DNA of 27,519 bases, taken from Holophagales bacterium UBA5704. GTDB taxonomy: Bacteria > Acidobacteriota > Thermoanaerobaculia > Multivoradales > UBA5704. The stretch is from positions 53,461-80,979 of the forward strand of contig DIHE01000063.1 in the NCBI GenBank assembly GCA_002420005.1. The letters are read 5' to 3'. Below the pieces are notes generated by a model. It did no database searches, was not told the DNA's origin, and saw only the letters and a program-made list of their open reading frames with translations. Made by a program: the position numbers and the translations under genes. Positions 16,906-24,470 of this stretch are shown here, piece after piece (the stretch's first letter is position 1; each line of letters begins with the position of its first letter).

Positions 16906-18627
16906 ATGAACCGACAGATCCGTGTCTTGAAGCTCGGCAGCTCCGTCCTCCGCACGGAGGCCGACCTGCCCACCGCGGTGCAGGAGATCTACCGCGAATG
17001 GCGGCGCGGTGCCGCCGTGGTGGCCGTGGTCTCGGCCTTTGGCAACACCACGGACGACCTGCTCAAACGGGCGGAGCAGTTGGGCCTGCCACCGAGTCCC
17101 GGCGCGGTCGCCGCGTTGCTCGCCACCGGTGAGTCCGCCGCGTCTGCCCTCCTGACCCTCGCCCTCCAGCGTTCCGGCCTTCCGGCCACCCTCCTCGACG
17201 CCCATACCGCCCGCCTCGCCACCCGTGGAGATCTGCTCGACGCCGAGCTGGTCGGTGTGTCCGCCTCTCGCATCCACCGCGCCTTGCGCGACGGCATCGT
17301 GGTGGTTCCCGGCTTTGTCGGCCGCGACGTCTCCGGCCATACGGCCGTGCTCGGCCGCGGGGGCTCCGACCTGACCGCCGTCTTCCTGGCGCGCGAGCTC
17401 GGGGGCTCCTGCCGGCTGATCAAGGATGTGGACGGCCTCTACACCTCGGATCCCGGCCGCCCCGGTGCCGTCCGTTTCGCCACCGCGTCGTGGGAGACCG
17501 CCCTGCGCGTCGGCAACGGTGTCGTCCAGCCCAAGGCGATCCGGCTGGCGCAGGAGGCCGGCCTCTCGCTGGAGGTGACCGCGGCCGGTCCCTTCGCCGG
17601 CACCGTGATCGGACCCGGCCCGGATCGCCTCGCGCCCGCCACGCAGCCGCGCACTCCGTTGCGCGTCGCCCTGCTGGGCTGTGGCACGGTTGGAGGAGGC
17701 GTCCTGGAGCGGCTGCTCGCCCGGCCGGACCTCTTCCGGGTCACCGGCGTCGCGGTGCGCGATCCGGAGCGGGCGCGGCGCTCGGGGCTGCCGAAGCGCC
17801 TGCTCGCCGCGGGACCCGTGGCCCTGGCGGAAGGGGAGGCCGACGTGGTCGTCGAGCTTCTCGGTGGCCGGGAACCCGCCCGCCGCGCCGTGGTGCGCGC
17901 CCTGGAGCGGGGGATTTCGGTGGTCACGGCCAACAAGGCCCTCCTGGCGGAAGAGATCGACGGGTTGGAGCGCCTGGCCGCCCGCCGCGGCGCCACGCTT
18001 CTCGCCAGCGCCAGCGTCGGTGGTGCCTTGCCGGCCCTGGAGGCGGTGCGCCGCCATGCCGGCGGCATCCGCGCTTTGTCCGGCGTGTTGAACGGCACCT
18101 GCAACTATGTCCTCGACCGCCTGTCCGCCGGGGAGTCTCTGGAGGCGGCGGTGGCAGCGGCGCGGGCGCAAGGTTTCGCCGAAGCCGATCCGACCCTCGA
18201 CCTCGACGGCTCCGATGCCGCGCAGAAGTTGAGCCTTCTGGCGCGCGCCGCCTTCGGCGCGGCGCCGCGGTGGGACTCGATCCCCCGTCTCGGCATCTCG
18301 GCGCTCGATCCTGCTGCGGTGGCCGCCGCCGCCGGGCGGGGGCGGGTGGTGCGCCTGGTGGCCACGGTGGAACGCACGGCCTCCGGGCTGCGCGCGGGCA
18401 TCCGGCCACAGGAGATCCAGCGATCGCATCCCTTCGGCCGCGCCTGTGGAGCCGGCAACGCTTTGCGGATCGAGACCACGGGCGGCGAGGTGATCGATCT
18501 CGCGGCGCAAGGAGCCGGCCGCTGGCCCACGTGCGAGGCGGTGCTCGCCGATCTTTACGATCTTCTCGCCGCGCGGTGCGAGGTCTCCTGTCTGCAGGGC
18601 ATCGAGGCCGAGGAAGGTGTGGCATGA
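16906..18627 (+). CDS. Compact aspartokinase-homoserine dehydrogenase fusion lacking ACT domains
   Basis: The 573-aa protein joins two steps of homoserine synthesis. Residues about 5-235 are an aspartokinase catalytic domain: VLKLGSSVL in place of the usual KFGGTS, then ATGESAASALL, LGRGGSDLTAVFLA and IKDVDGLYTSDP. Residues about 252-560 are homoserine dehydrogenase: nucleotide loop LLGCGTVGGGV (257-266), TANKALLAEE, NGTCNYVLDRL (396-406), DLDGSDAAQKL (catalytic Lys441) and GRWPTCEAVLADL. There are no regulatory ACT repeats between them or at the end; E. coli ThrA, which has them, is about 820 aa. Threonine feedback control is therefore probably absent. AAAGGAA supports ATG 16906. The gene ends in ATGA overlap with the next. 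Confidence 0.92.
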   Translation: MNRQIRVLKLGSSVLRTEADLPTAVQEIYREWRRGAAVVAVVSAFGNTTDDLLKRAEQLGLPPSPGAVAALLATGESAASALLTLALQRSGLPATLLDAHTARLATRGDLLDAELVGVSASRIHRALRDGIVVVPGFVGRDVSGHTAVLGRGGSDLTAVFLARELGGSCRLIKDVDGLYTSDPGRPGAVRFATASWETALRVGNGVVQPKAIRLAQEAGLSLEVTAAGPFAGTVIGPGPDRLAPATQPRTPLRVALLGCGTVGGGVLERLLARPDLFRVTGVAVRDPERARRSGLPKRLLAAGPVALAEGEADVVVELLGGREPARRAVVRALERGISVVTANKALLAEEIDGLERLAARRGATLLASASVGGALPALEAVRRHAGGIRALSGVLNGTCNYVLDRLSAGESLEAAVAAARAQGFAEADPTLDLDGSDAAQKLSLLARAAFGAAPRWDSIPRLGISALDPAAVAAAAGRGRVVRLVATVERTASGLRAGIRPQEIQRSHPFGRACGAGNALRIETTGGEVIDLAAQGAGRWPTCEAVLADLYDLLAARCEVSCLQGIEAEEGVA

Positions 18628-19796
18628 AGCTCGCGACCCGCTGTGTCCGCGCCTTTGCGGAAGACGACCCCTACGGCGCCGTGGCGCCGCCGATCTACCA
18701 GACCGCCACGTTCCGCCAGCCGTCCGCGGTGACCTTCGGGGAGTACGACTACTCGCGCACCGCCAATCCGACGCGTACCCTGGTTGAGCAGCACATCGCC
18801 GGGCTCGAGCACGCCCGCTTTGCCTGCGCTTTCGCGAGCGGCATGGCGGCGATCACCGCGGTGACCCGCCTGGTGCAGGCCGGTGAGGAGATCCTGGCCG
18901 GCGACGACCTCTATGGAGGCACCACCCGCCTCCTCGCCAAGATCGCGCCGCGCCAGGGAATCCGCGTCCGCTGGGTCGATGCCACCGATCCGGAAGCGGT
19001 GGAGCAGGAGATCGGGCCGGACACCCGGCTGCTGCTCGTCGAGTCGCCGACCAATCCTCTGCTGCGCGTCGCCGATCTCGAACGGCTCGCCGCGCTCGCC
19101 CGGCGGCGGGGCGTCCTTCTGGCGGTGGACAATTCGCTCCTTTCGCCGGTCCTCCAGCGGCCGATCGCGCTCGGCGCGCATCTGGTGATCCATTCGGCGA
19201 CCAAGGTGCTGTGCGGGCATGGCGACGTGATGGCGGGTGTGGTGGTGACCGATGACGAGGACCTCCACCGGCAGATCGCCTTCCACCTGAACGCCGAAGG
19301 CGCCGGCCTGGCGCCGTTCGACAGCTGGCTTTTGTTGCGCGGGGTGAAGACGCTCGCCCTGCGTGTGGAGCGGCAGAGCGCGAGCGCGCGCAAGGTGGCG
19401 CGCTTTCTGGCGGAGCAGCCGGGGGTCCGGCAGGTCTTCGATCCGGGTGTGGGGCCGGTGGTGAGCTTCACCACCGGTGATCCCGAGCTCTCGCGCCGCT
19501 TCGTGGAAGCGGCGCGGTGGTTCACGATCGCAGTGAGCTTCGGCTCGGTGACCTCGTCGATCAGCCTGCCGTGCTTCATGTCCCACGCCGGCGTGCCGGC
19601 GGAGCTGCGCGGCCGGCTGGCGCCACCGGCCGATCTGGTCCGCCTGTCGGTGGGCATCGAGGATCCGGACGACCTCCTCGACGACCTCCGGCAGGCGTTC
19701 ACCGTCGCGGAAGCCGGCTCTAGAAGCTCACCCGGACACCCAGCCGGAACGAGGTCGGAGGTGTGCGCAGAACCGGTTTTTTGTAGCCCGGATTGA
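18624..19796 (+). CDS. Second PLP-dependent trans-sulfuration enzyme
   Basis: This 390-aa paralogue of the first operon gene starts in the ATGA overlap with the fusion gene. Motifs are DYSRTANPT (Tyr43, Arg45), AVDNSLLSPVLQRP, HSATKVLCGHGDVMAGV (Lys194) and LSVGIEDPDDLLDDL. GHGDVMAG resembles cystathionine beta- or gamma-lyases and gamma-synthases. Together with the first gene it could supply both trans-sulfuration steps from activated homoserine to homocysteine. The about 28 residues after DDLRQAF are not family-like and are read antisense to the end of the TonB receptor gene, a 77-bp tail-to-tail overlap. The exact reaction is unassigned. Confidence 0.9.
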   Translation: MKLATRCVRAFAEDDPYGAVAPPIYQTATFRQPSAVTFGEYDYSRTANPTRTLVEQHIAGLEHARFACAFASGMAAITAVTRLVQAGEEILAGDDLYGGTTRLLAKIAPRQGIRVRWVDATDPEAVEQEIGPDTRLLLVESPTNPLLRVADLERLAALARRRGVLLAVDNSLLSPVLQRPIALGAHLVIHSATKVLCGHGDVMAGVVVTDDEDLHRQIAFHLNAEGAGLAPFDSWLLLRGVKTLALRVERQSASARKVARFLAEQPGVRQVFDPGVGPVVSFTTGDPELSRRFVEAARWFTIAVSFGSVTSSISLPCFMSHAGVPAELRGRLAPPADLVRLSVGIEDPDDLLDDLRQAFTVAEAGSRSSPGHPAGTRSEVCAEPVFCSPD

Positions 19797-22533
19797 CCGG
19801 GGTCGGCGAGCTGTTGTCGGCCTCCTGGAAGCCCCAGCGCTGGTCGATCAGCACCGCTTTCTGGGCATTCAGGAGGTTGAACACGTTGACCAGGAAGTGG
19901 ACCTTGGCCGGGCCGACGTCGAGCGGGTAGCCGAGCTGGAGATCCGCCTCGTAGTTGGCAGGGGTTCTCCCCTCGGCGCCGCGCTGGGTGAGGAAAAACT
20001 CATAGCGGCTGTAGATGTCCGAATAGCCGTAGCGGGTGACCGGCGTCCCGGTGCGGTAGTAGGCGGAGGCGCCGACCGAGAGCTTCCAGGGGCTGAACCA
20101 GACGCCGGAGACCTTGAACTGGTGCCGGCGGTCGTTCGACAGCGGGCCCTTGTTGGTGATCCGGGTGAGGTCGCTGCCGTTGGTGAAGAAGTCATAGTAG
20201 TCGTAGGCCGCCGAGATGTTGGGGTCGGCGCCGACGTTGGTGAACGGCGCATAGAGGCCGTCGAAGTTGCCGTCGAGCTTCGAGTAGACGTACGAGGCCA
20301 AGCCCTGCCAGTTGTTCGACAGGCGCCTCTGGACGTCGACCTGAACGCCCTTGTAGACGCGCTTCGGCTCCGGTGCGGGGAGGGTTCGTGCGTAGTCCAG
20401 GGTGAACACCTCTCTCATGATCCCTTCGCCCGGGTTGCCGATGCAGTAGGTGCCGTCGTCCGCACACAGGAAGTCTTCGATCACCTGGCCGTAGTTGCGG
20501 TAGACCCCTTTGATTCCCAGCGACACGCCGGGCAGGATCTCGCGCTCGTAGCCGAGGATGTACTCGTTGATGTACTGGTTCTCGAGATCGGGATCGACCG
20601 GCTCGGTGAAGCCGCCGAGGATGGCGGACGAGACGCCGAGATCGGCCTCCGCCTGCGCATCGGGCCGGGTGTCGGTCGGGCTGTAGTTGAAGATACGGGC
20701 CTGGCGCTCAAAGGAGAACGAGCGGATGACGAGGTCCATCGGGATCTGCTCGTAATAGCGGCCGAACGAGCCGAAGACCTTGGAGCGTCCCTGGCTGTCC
20801 GGATCCCAGACGAAGCCGAGCCGCGGCGCATAGTCGTCCTTCAGGTCGATCCGCTTTTCGCCGGAGGCGTCGATGATCTCCTGGCGGTCCCAGCGCATCC
20901 CCAGGTTGAGCATCAGGTTCGGCCGGATCGCCCAGCGGTCCTGGAGATACAGGGAGGTGTTCTTGTGCTCGGGGGAGGCGATCAGCGCCGACACCGGAGC
21001 GTTGCCGACGGTGGCGGTCGGCGTGGTCCAATAGAAATGGCTGTAGACCGGCCGGCCCGGATTGGCGGCGTTGGCGAAGACGTCGACCTGCTGGCCGCCG
21101 GAATTGCGCCGGACCACCTCGGCCGACGCCGTCTCATACTCGGCACCGGCCTTGAGCTGATGGCCCCCGAGGAACCGGGTCGCCGTGCCGCCCCAGGAAT
21201 CGCGCTTGAACGACTTCTCCTGGATCAGGCCGAAGCCGCCGGTCTGGAAGAAGTCATCGTCCACCGCGCGGTACTGGATGCGGTCGCCTTCGGCGGTGGC
21301 CGGTCCCACCGAATTCTCCTCCTCGTGCCGGGAGCCCTGCAGGGTGAGAACCCAGTCCGAGCCGAAGATGCCTTCATAGCGCAGGGCGTAGTCCTGGCCG
21401 CCGAAGCTGCGGACGCCGGTGTAGGTGGAGGGCTCGCCGTTGAGGGAGTGTTGGGCGTCGTTGATCGCACCGGTGTCGTCCCGCGGGTCCTGGAAGAAGG
21501 TGCCGATGAGCGAGTGCGCATCGTTCACGCGCCAGGTGAGCTTGGCGGCGCCCAGGTCGCGCTCGCTCTCGGAGCGGACGGTCGTGCCGGCCAGCGGTCC
21601 TCCGGGGAGCACGCTGTCCGTGCTGTTGCTCACCCGGTCGTAGGCGGCGAAGAACCACAGCTTGTCCTTGGCGAGATAGCCGCCGAGGCCGACGCCATAG
21701 TCCTCCCGGGTGAAGCCGGTCACCGTGCCACTGGTGGCGACCACGGCGTCCGCCGAGCTCTGGAGGGAGTCGGAGTCGTAGTAGCCGAAGACGTCGCCAT
21801 GGAAGGTGTTGCCGCCGGACTTGGTGATCACGTTGATGATGCCGCCGGTCGACCGCCCGTGCTCCGCTTCATAGCCGCCGGTCTTCACATCGACCGCCTC
21901 GATGAACTCGAAGTTGAGCTCCTTGCCCTGGAAGCCGTACTCGACGCCGGTGGTGTTGACGCCGTCGACGTAGAAGACGTTCTCGGCGCCGGTCGAGCCA
22001 TAGACGGTGATCGACGACTGCCCGGTGTTCTCCGGGTTGGCGTCGGAGGAGACACCCGGTGTGATCTGGACGACCGAGGAGTAGTTGCGCCCGGTGGGCA
22101 GGGTCTGCAGGGAACGGGTGTCGAGGTTGGTCCCCAGCTCGCTCGTGGTGGTGTTCACCAGTGGCAGCTCGGTGGTCACCGTGATCTCCTCGGAGACCGA
22201 GGTGCGCAGCACCGGATTGAGGACGGTATCGTCGTCGAGCGCCACGGCGACGGCCTTGTGGTTGTCGGTGGCGAAGCCGGACAGGGTGAAGCTGAGGTCG
22301 TAGGCTCCCGGGGGGAGCAGGGTGAGGCGGTAGCTGCCGGTCTCATCGCTCACGGTGGTGCGGACGCCTTGCAGGGCAGGGCTCCGCGCTTCGACGGTGA
22401 CGCCCGGGAGGACGCCACCCTGTTCGTCCGTCACCCGTCCTGCAATGCCACCCGTGGTCTGCGCCGAGGCGGCCGACCCGAGGGTGCAGAGCAGGAAGGC
22501 GACGGCGATGGACCTGCGGCACATCTGGCTCAT
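19720..22533 (-). CDS. TonB-dependent outer-membrane receptor with CarboxypepD regulatory domain
   Basis: The 937-aa protein has a signal peptide (cleavage ASA-Q, about residue 24). A carboxypeptidase-regulatory-like domain follows (about 29-108: GGIAGRVTDEQGGVLPGVTV, GSYRLTLLPPGAYDLSF), then a plug (SSITVYGSTGAENVFYVDGV, STGGIINVITKSGGN) and a long beta-barrel ending in VRVSF with the terminal Phe used by the BAM complex. This Oar/SusC-like layout is abundant in Acidobacteriota; the substrate (peptide, glycan or siderophore) cannot be read. AAGGAG precedes ATG 22533, which is preferred over the upstream in-frame start at 22686. A TGT-TACATT promoter and a 21-nt repeat array lie upstream. Confidence 0.93.
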   Translation of the reverse strand: MSQMCRRSIAVAFLLCTLGSAASAQTTGGIAGRVTDEQGGVLPGVTVEARSPALQGVRTTVSDETGSYRLTLLPPGAYDLSFTLSGFATDNHKAVAVALDDDTVLNPVLRTSVSEEITVTTELPLVNTTTSELGTNLDTRSLQTLPTGRNYSSVVQITPGVSSDANPENTGQSSITVYGSTGAENVFYVDGVNTTGVEYGFQGKELNFEFIEAVDVKTGGYEAEHGRSTGGIINVITKSGGNTFHGDVFGYYDSDSLQSSADAVVATSGTVTGFTREDYGVGLGGYLAKDKLWFFAAYDRVSNSTDSVLPGGPLAGTTVRSESERDLGAAKLTWRVNDAHSLIGTFFQDPRDDTGAINDAQHSLNGEPSTYTGVRSFGGQDYALRYEGIFGSDWVLTLQGSRHEEENSVGPATAEGDRIQYRAVDDDFFQTGGFGLIQEKSFKRDSWGGTATRFLGGHQLKAGAEYETASAEVVRRNSGGQQVDVFANAANPGRPVYSHFYWTTPTATVGNAPVSALIASPEHKNTSLYLQDRWAIRPNLMLNLGMRWDRQEIIDASGEKRIDLKDDYAPRLGFVWDPDSQGRSKVFGSFGRYYEQIPMDLVIRSFSFERQARIFNYSPTDTRPDAQAEADLGVSSAILGGFTEPVDPDLENQYINEYILGYEREILPGVSLGIKGVYRNYGQVIEDFLCADDGTYCIGNPGEGIMREVFTLDYARTLPAPEPKRVYKGVQVDVQRRLSNNWQGLASYVYSKLDGNFDGLYAPFTNVGADPNISAAYDYYDFFTNGSDLTRITNKGPLSNDRRHQFKVSGVWFSPWKLSVGASAYYRTGTPVTRYGYSDIYSRYEFFLTQRGAEGRTPANYEADLQLGYPLDVGPAKVHFLVNVFNLLNAQKAVLIDQRWGFQEADNSSPTPVNPGYKKPVLRTPPTSFRLGVRVSF

Positions 22534-22615
22534 CGCGGTCTCCTTGATCCGCGCAGGGCGGATCGGCAAAAGCGGCAGCTCTTGGCGGCAGAGCTGGCAC
22601 AGAAAGATGGCGTCG

Positions 22616-22624
22616 AATGTAACA
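22616..22624 (-). promoter_or_regulatory. Extended -10 of the TonB receptor gene
   Basis: The minus strand reads TGTTACATT about 85 nt before the start codon. The tandem repeat array begins about 20 nt further upstream. Confidence 0.45.
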
Positions 22625-22642
22625 CAGAGGTTCGGCCCCGGG

Positions 22643-23021
22643 CGTGAACCGGTACATCGGCGCCTTGCCCCGGTTGAAGAGCGCAATGAACCGGGTGCAA
22701 TCAGGCGATTCCCCCGGTCATCGCCGCGCCGGATCGGGGAAGCGACGAGATGTACCAGTTCACGAATGCAATGAACCGGTGCATCGGTTCACCGCACCTG
22801 TTCACAAGCGCGTTGTACCGGTGCAAAGGGGTGATACCCCGGGAGATCGTCGCGATGAACTGGGGTCGGGTCCTGATGTACCGCCCCACGGATGCAGTGA
22901 ACCGGTACGTCGGAGCGTCGCACCCGTTCGCGTGAGCGATGTACCTGTGTCGTGGGGCAATGCCCCGGGACATCGGCCCAATCGACCGGGGCGACGGGGC
23001 GATGGACCGTTCGGGTCTTCG
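22643..23021. repeat. Array of about 18 degenerate 21-nt tandem repeats
   Basis: From 22749 to 23021 thirteen consecutive units start every 21 nt (22749, 22770, 22791, and so on to 23001). Five more, one of them 22 nt long, extend back to 22643. Most units begin with G/A-ATG-T/A-ACC, often followed by GGT, and end in GC; ACC at offsets 5-7 is the most constant. A 63-nt and a 126-nt higher-order period are also visible, with units 126 nt apart more alike than neighbours. The units are contiguous, without spacers, and the array fills the gap between the terminator at 23032-23062 and the TonB gene promoter. Because 21 is a multiple of 3, several frames are open with 7-residue periods; none looks like a gene. 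Confidence 0.85.
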
Positions 23022-23031
23022 AGCGGCGGGC

Positions 23032-23062
23032 AAAAAAAGGGGCGTGGCCGGCGGCCACGCCC
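23032..23062 (-). terminator. Intrinsic terminator of the coiled-coil protein gene
   Basis: On the minus strand GGGCGTGGCC (23062-23053) and GGCCACGCCC (23049-23040) form a perfect 10-bp stem with a 3-nt loop. CC and then seven T (23038-23032) follow. It lies about 32 nt past the stop codon at 23094. Confidence 0.93.
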
Positions 23063-23093
23063 GAGCGGAGTCGCTGATCTTGCGTGTGCCGCT

Positions 23094-23501
23094 CTACGTG
23101 GCGGTCTCGGGCGTCGCGCCGGCAGGGAGTGCCGTGCCGGCCGACTTCTTGCGGGCCGCCTCCTCGGGCTTCGCCGCCTTGCGGCCTCGGAAGGGCAGGA
23201 GGTTGAACTCGGCCAGCTTCTCGGCCCGGCGCCCATACTTTTGCTTCACCCCGGCGCGCAGGAAGGCGGCGAGCTGGCGCCCTTCGGCGACCAGGGTCTG
23301 AAGCCGCCGGGAGACCTCCTGCCGGCTCGCCGCCAGGGCGGCCTGCTGCTGGAGGAGAGTTCCGGTCTCGGCGAGGATCGCCTCGAGCTGGCGGCGCGGT
23401 GCCTCCAGATGGGGGAGGTCCGCGGAGTTGGCCACCAGGGTCGGGATCAAGCGCTGCCAGTCGTCCCGGGTCTCTGGTTGGGTGGTGATCTTGCGTGGCA
23501 T
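23094..23501 (-). CDS. Small coiled-coil hypothetical protein
   Basis: The 135-aa protein is not assigned to a named family. Residues about 10-85 are helical and rich in Leu, Gln, Ala and Glu (LEAPRRQLEAILAETGTLLQQQAALAASRQEVSRRLQTLVAEG), a likely coiled coil. A basic patch follows (GVKQKYGRRAEKLAEFNLLPFRGRK), then an Ala/Lys/Thr-rich tail. AAGGAG stands 9 nt before ATG 23501 and a strong terminator follows, so it is a real single-gene unit. It has no signal peptide or membrane segment. The layout would suit a small structural or nucleoid-associated protein, but that is a guess. Confidence 0.82.
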   Translation of the reverse strand: MPRKITTQPETRDDWQRLIPTLVANSADLPHLEAPRRQLEAILAETGTLLQQQAALAASRQEVSRRLQTLVAEGRQLAAFLRAGVKQKYGRRAEKLAEFNLLPFRGRKAAKPEEAARKKSAGTALPAGATPETAT

Positions 23502-23677
23502 CTGTGTGTCTCCTTCGGGGGGCATCCCGGCCGCCCCGGTCGTCCCGGCGCCTGCATGACACCGGGCGGAGAGCAGGGTCCCCCGGGAAGCGCAAGACCC
23601 CAAAACGGGCCGCCGGGGCCGATGCGCCGCAATCCACAGAATCCACGAGAGATACGGGCCGCGCGCGAGAATGAAAG

Positions 23678-23698
23678 TTGTCCAATGGAATTGGACAA
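23678..23698. promoter_or_regulatory. Palindromic operator-like site
   Basis: TTGTCCAAT (23678-23686) and ATTGGACAA (23690-23698) are exact complements around GGA. The site is AT-rich in a GC-rich context and lies about 180 nt upstream of the coiled-coil protein gene, so it could bind a dimeric regulator. Confidence 0.45.
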
Positions 23699-23734
23699 AG
23701 TCGCACCGAACCGCCCTATCCGCCGACACCTGTG

Positions 23735-23797
23735 CCTGGGAGCGCTGGCGTCTCGCCGGCATTCAAGAAAGCGGGCCGAAGGCTGGACCGCGAGGAT
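23735..23797. repeat. REP-like dispersed element ('SAGVSPA' type)
   Basis: The stretch holds the hairpin GCTGGCG-TCT-CGCCGGC (23744-23760, one G-T pair), then AAAGCGGGCCGAAGGCTGG. Read on the plus strand it gives GSAGVSPAFKKAGRRL, a phrase I recall from many spurious reading frames made by REP-like repeats in Acidobacteriota, Planctomycetes and Verrucomicrobia. It lies exactly where the nucleotidyltransferase gene loses its homology. Confidence 0.5.
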
Positions 23798-23986
23798 CAG
23801 GGCTTCCGCTTCGCGGTTACTCTTGAGGGCGACGGCGAAATCGACGTCGCGGGTGAAGCGGGGCTCGGCCCGGGCGGAAACCGCCAAACCACCCACCAGG
23901 GCCCATCGGTAGCCGAGATCCGCCAATGTCTCCTTGGCCTGGACGGCCACGCGCTCTAACTGGCTGGCGAAGCCTTCCGCGGCCAC
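23790..23986 (-). pseudogene. Truncated AbiEii-type nucleotidyltransferase toxin
   Basis: The frame starts at GTG 23986 behind GGGAGG. It encodes ETLADLGYRWALVGGLAVSA and PRFTRDVDFAVAL, the GG and DxD nucleotide-binding motifs of the AbiEii/AbiGii toxin family (DNA polymerase beta-like). After about 65 residues the family pattern stops and the frame runs into unrelated sequence containing the REP-like element. Full members are about 170-300 aa, so the catalytic domain is incomplete and the protein probably inactive. The start overlaps the upstream small antitoxin-like gene by 31 nt, as in a toxin-antitoxin operon. Confidence 0.75.
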
Positions 23987-24183
23987 GTGACCGGCCTCCC
24001 GACGCCGTCGCCGTATTCCGCACCAGGGCGGTGCATGAGCCAAGCCCACACCATCTCTTCGATGTCCGCGGCGGATGCCTCCGGATGCCGACGCCGGAGG
24101 TTCTGGCGCATCATCCGTTCACCCGCAGTGAAGAGGTCGAAGGCGGTCCTCAGCCGTGCGGATGCCATCTCGTCCCGGGTCAT
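23956..24183 (-). CDS. Small antitoxin-like protein (Rv0078B-related type)
   Basis: This 75-aa protein has ARLRTAFDLFTAGERMMRQ, LRRRHPEASAADIEEMVWAW and RPGAEYGDGVGRP. The pattern matches my memory of a small family named after the mycobacterial antitoxin Rv0078B, usually encoded just upstream of a nucleotidyltransferase-like toxin, as here. It appears intact. ATG 24183 gives the full family length; ATG 24168 is possible and has a slightly better upstream G-rich site. The overlap with the truncated toxin gene suggests translational coupling before decay. Confidence 0.7.
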   Translation of the reverse strand: MTRDEMASARLRTAFDLFTAGERMMRQNLRRRHPEASAADIEEMVWAWLMHRPGAEYGDGVGRPVTWPRKASPAS

Positions 24184-24255
24184 CCAGGGAAGCGTATCAC
24201 GCAGGCCGGCAGGAGAGGCAGGCTCGGTACCCACCGTGGTCTCCACGGGAGCCTG

Positions 24256-24284
24256 TTGCGCAGGTCCCATTTCGGGACTACAAT
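24256..24284 (+). promoter_or_regulatory. Promoter and possible operator of the higBA remnant
   Basis: TTGCGC (24256-24261), a 17-nt spacer and TACAAT (24279-24284) form a good promoter. The spacer contains GTCCC-ATTTC-GGGAC, an inverted repeat that could be the HigA operator. Transcription would start near 24291, already inside the toxin remnant. Confidence 0.55.
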
Positions 24285-24288
24285 CCGG

Positions 24289-24459
24289 CCGGCCGATTTC
24301 GGCCAGGCGAGCATCCTGCGAGACGGCCGGGTGGTGTTCAACATCGGGGGCAACAAGTACCGGCTGGTGGTCTGGGTCAACTACGCCTATCGGGTGGTGT
24401 ACATCCGCTTCATCGGTACCCACGCTCAGTACGACGAGATCGATGCGCAAACGGTCTGA
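24289..24459 (+). pseudogene. 5'-truncated HigB-family toxin (mRNA interferase) remnant
   Basis: The last 56 codons of a HigB toxin remain: FGQASILRDGR, VVFNIGGNKYRLVVWVNYAY and VVYIRFIGTHAQYDEID, the family's C-terminal half. Full HigB of this type is about 95-100 aa with an N-terminal block (REFW...HPDAE..L..W) that is absent in every frame upstream. No ATG or GTG with a ribosome site precedes the conserved part. The stop lies 11 nt before higA. The toxin is therefore probably dead while its antitoxin remains. Confidence 0.78.
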
Positions 24460-24470
24460 GGAGGAACAGA

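Noticed and set aside
16906..17640. Glutamate 5-kinase instead of aspartokinase (KLGSSVL start)
   Set aside because: LGRGGSD, GES and DVDGLYTSDP together with fusion to homoserine dehydrogenase fit aspartokinase better.
22643..23021. CRISPR array
   Set aside because: Units are contiguous 21-nt degenerate repeats without unique spacers, and no cas genes are near.
22701..23033. 110-codon reverse frame over the tandem array with 21-residue periods
   Set aside because: It starts with TTG inside the terminator of the neighbouring gene, has no ribosome site, and other frames are equally open because the repeat length is a multiple of three.
23447..23789. Continuation of the nucleotidyltransferase as a 180-residue intact protein
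   Set aside because: The frame stays open but loses all family similarity at the REP-like element and overlaps the coiled-coil gene's start in another frame.
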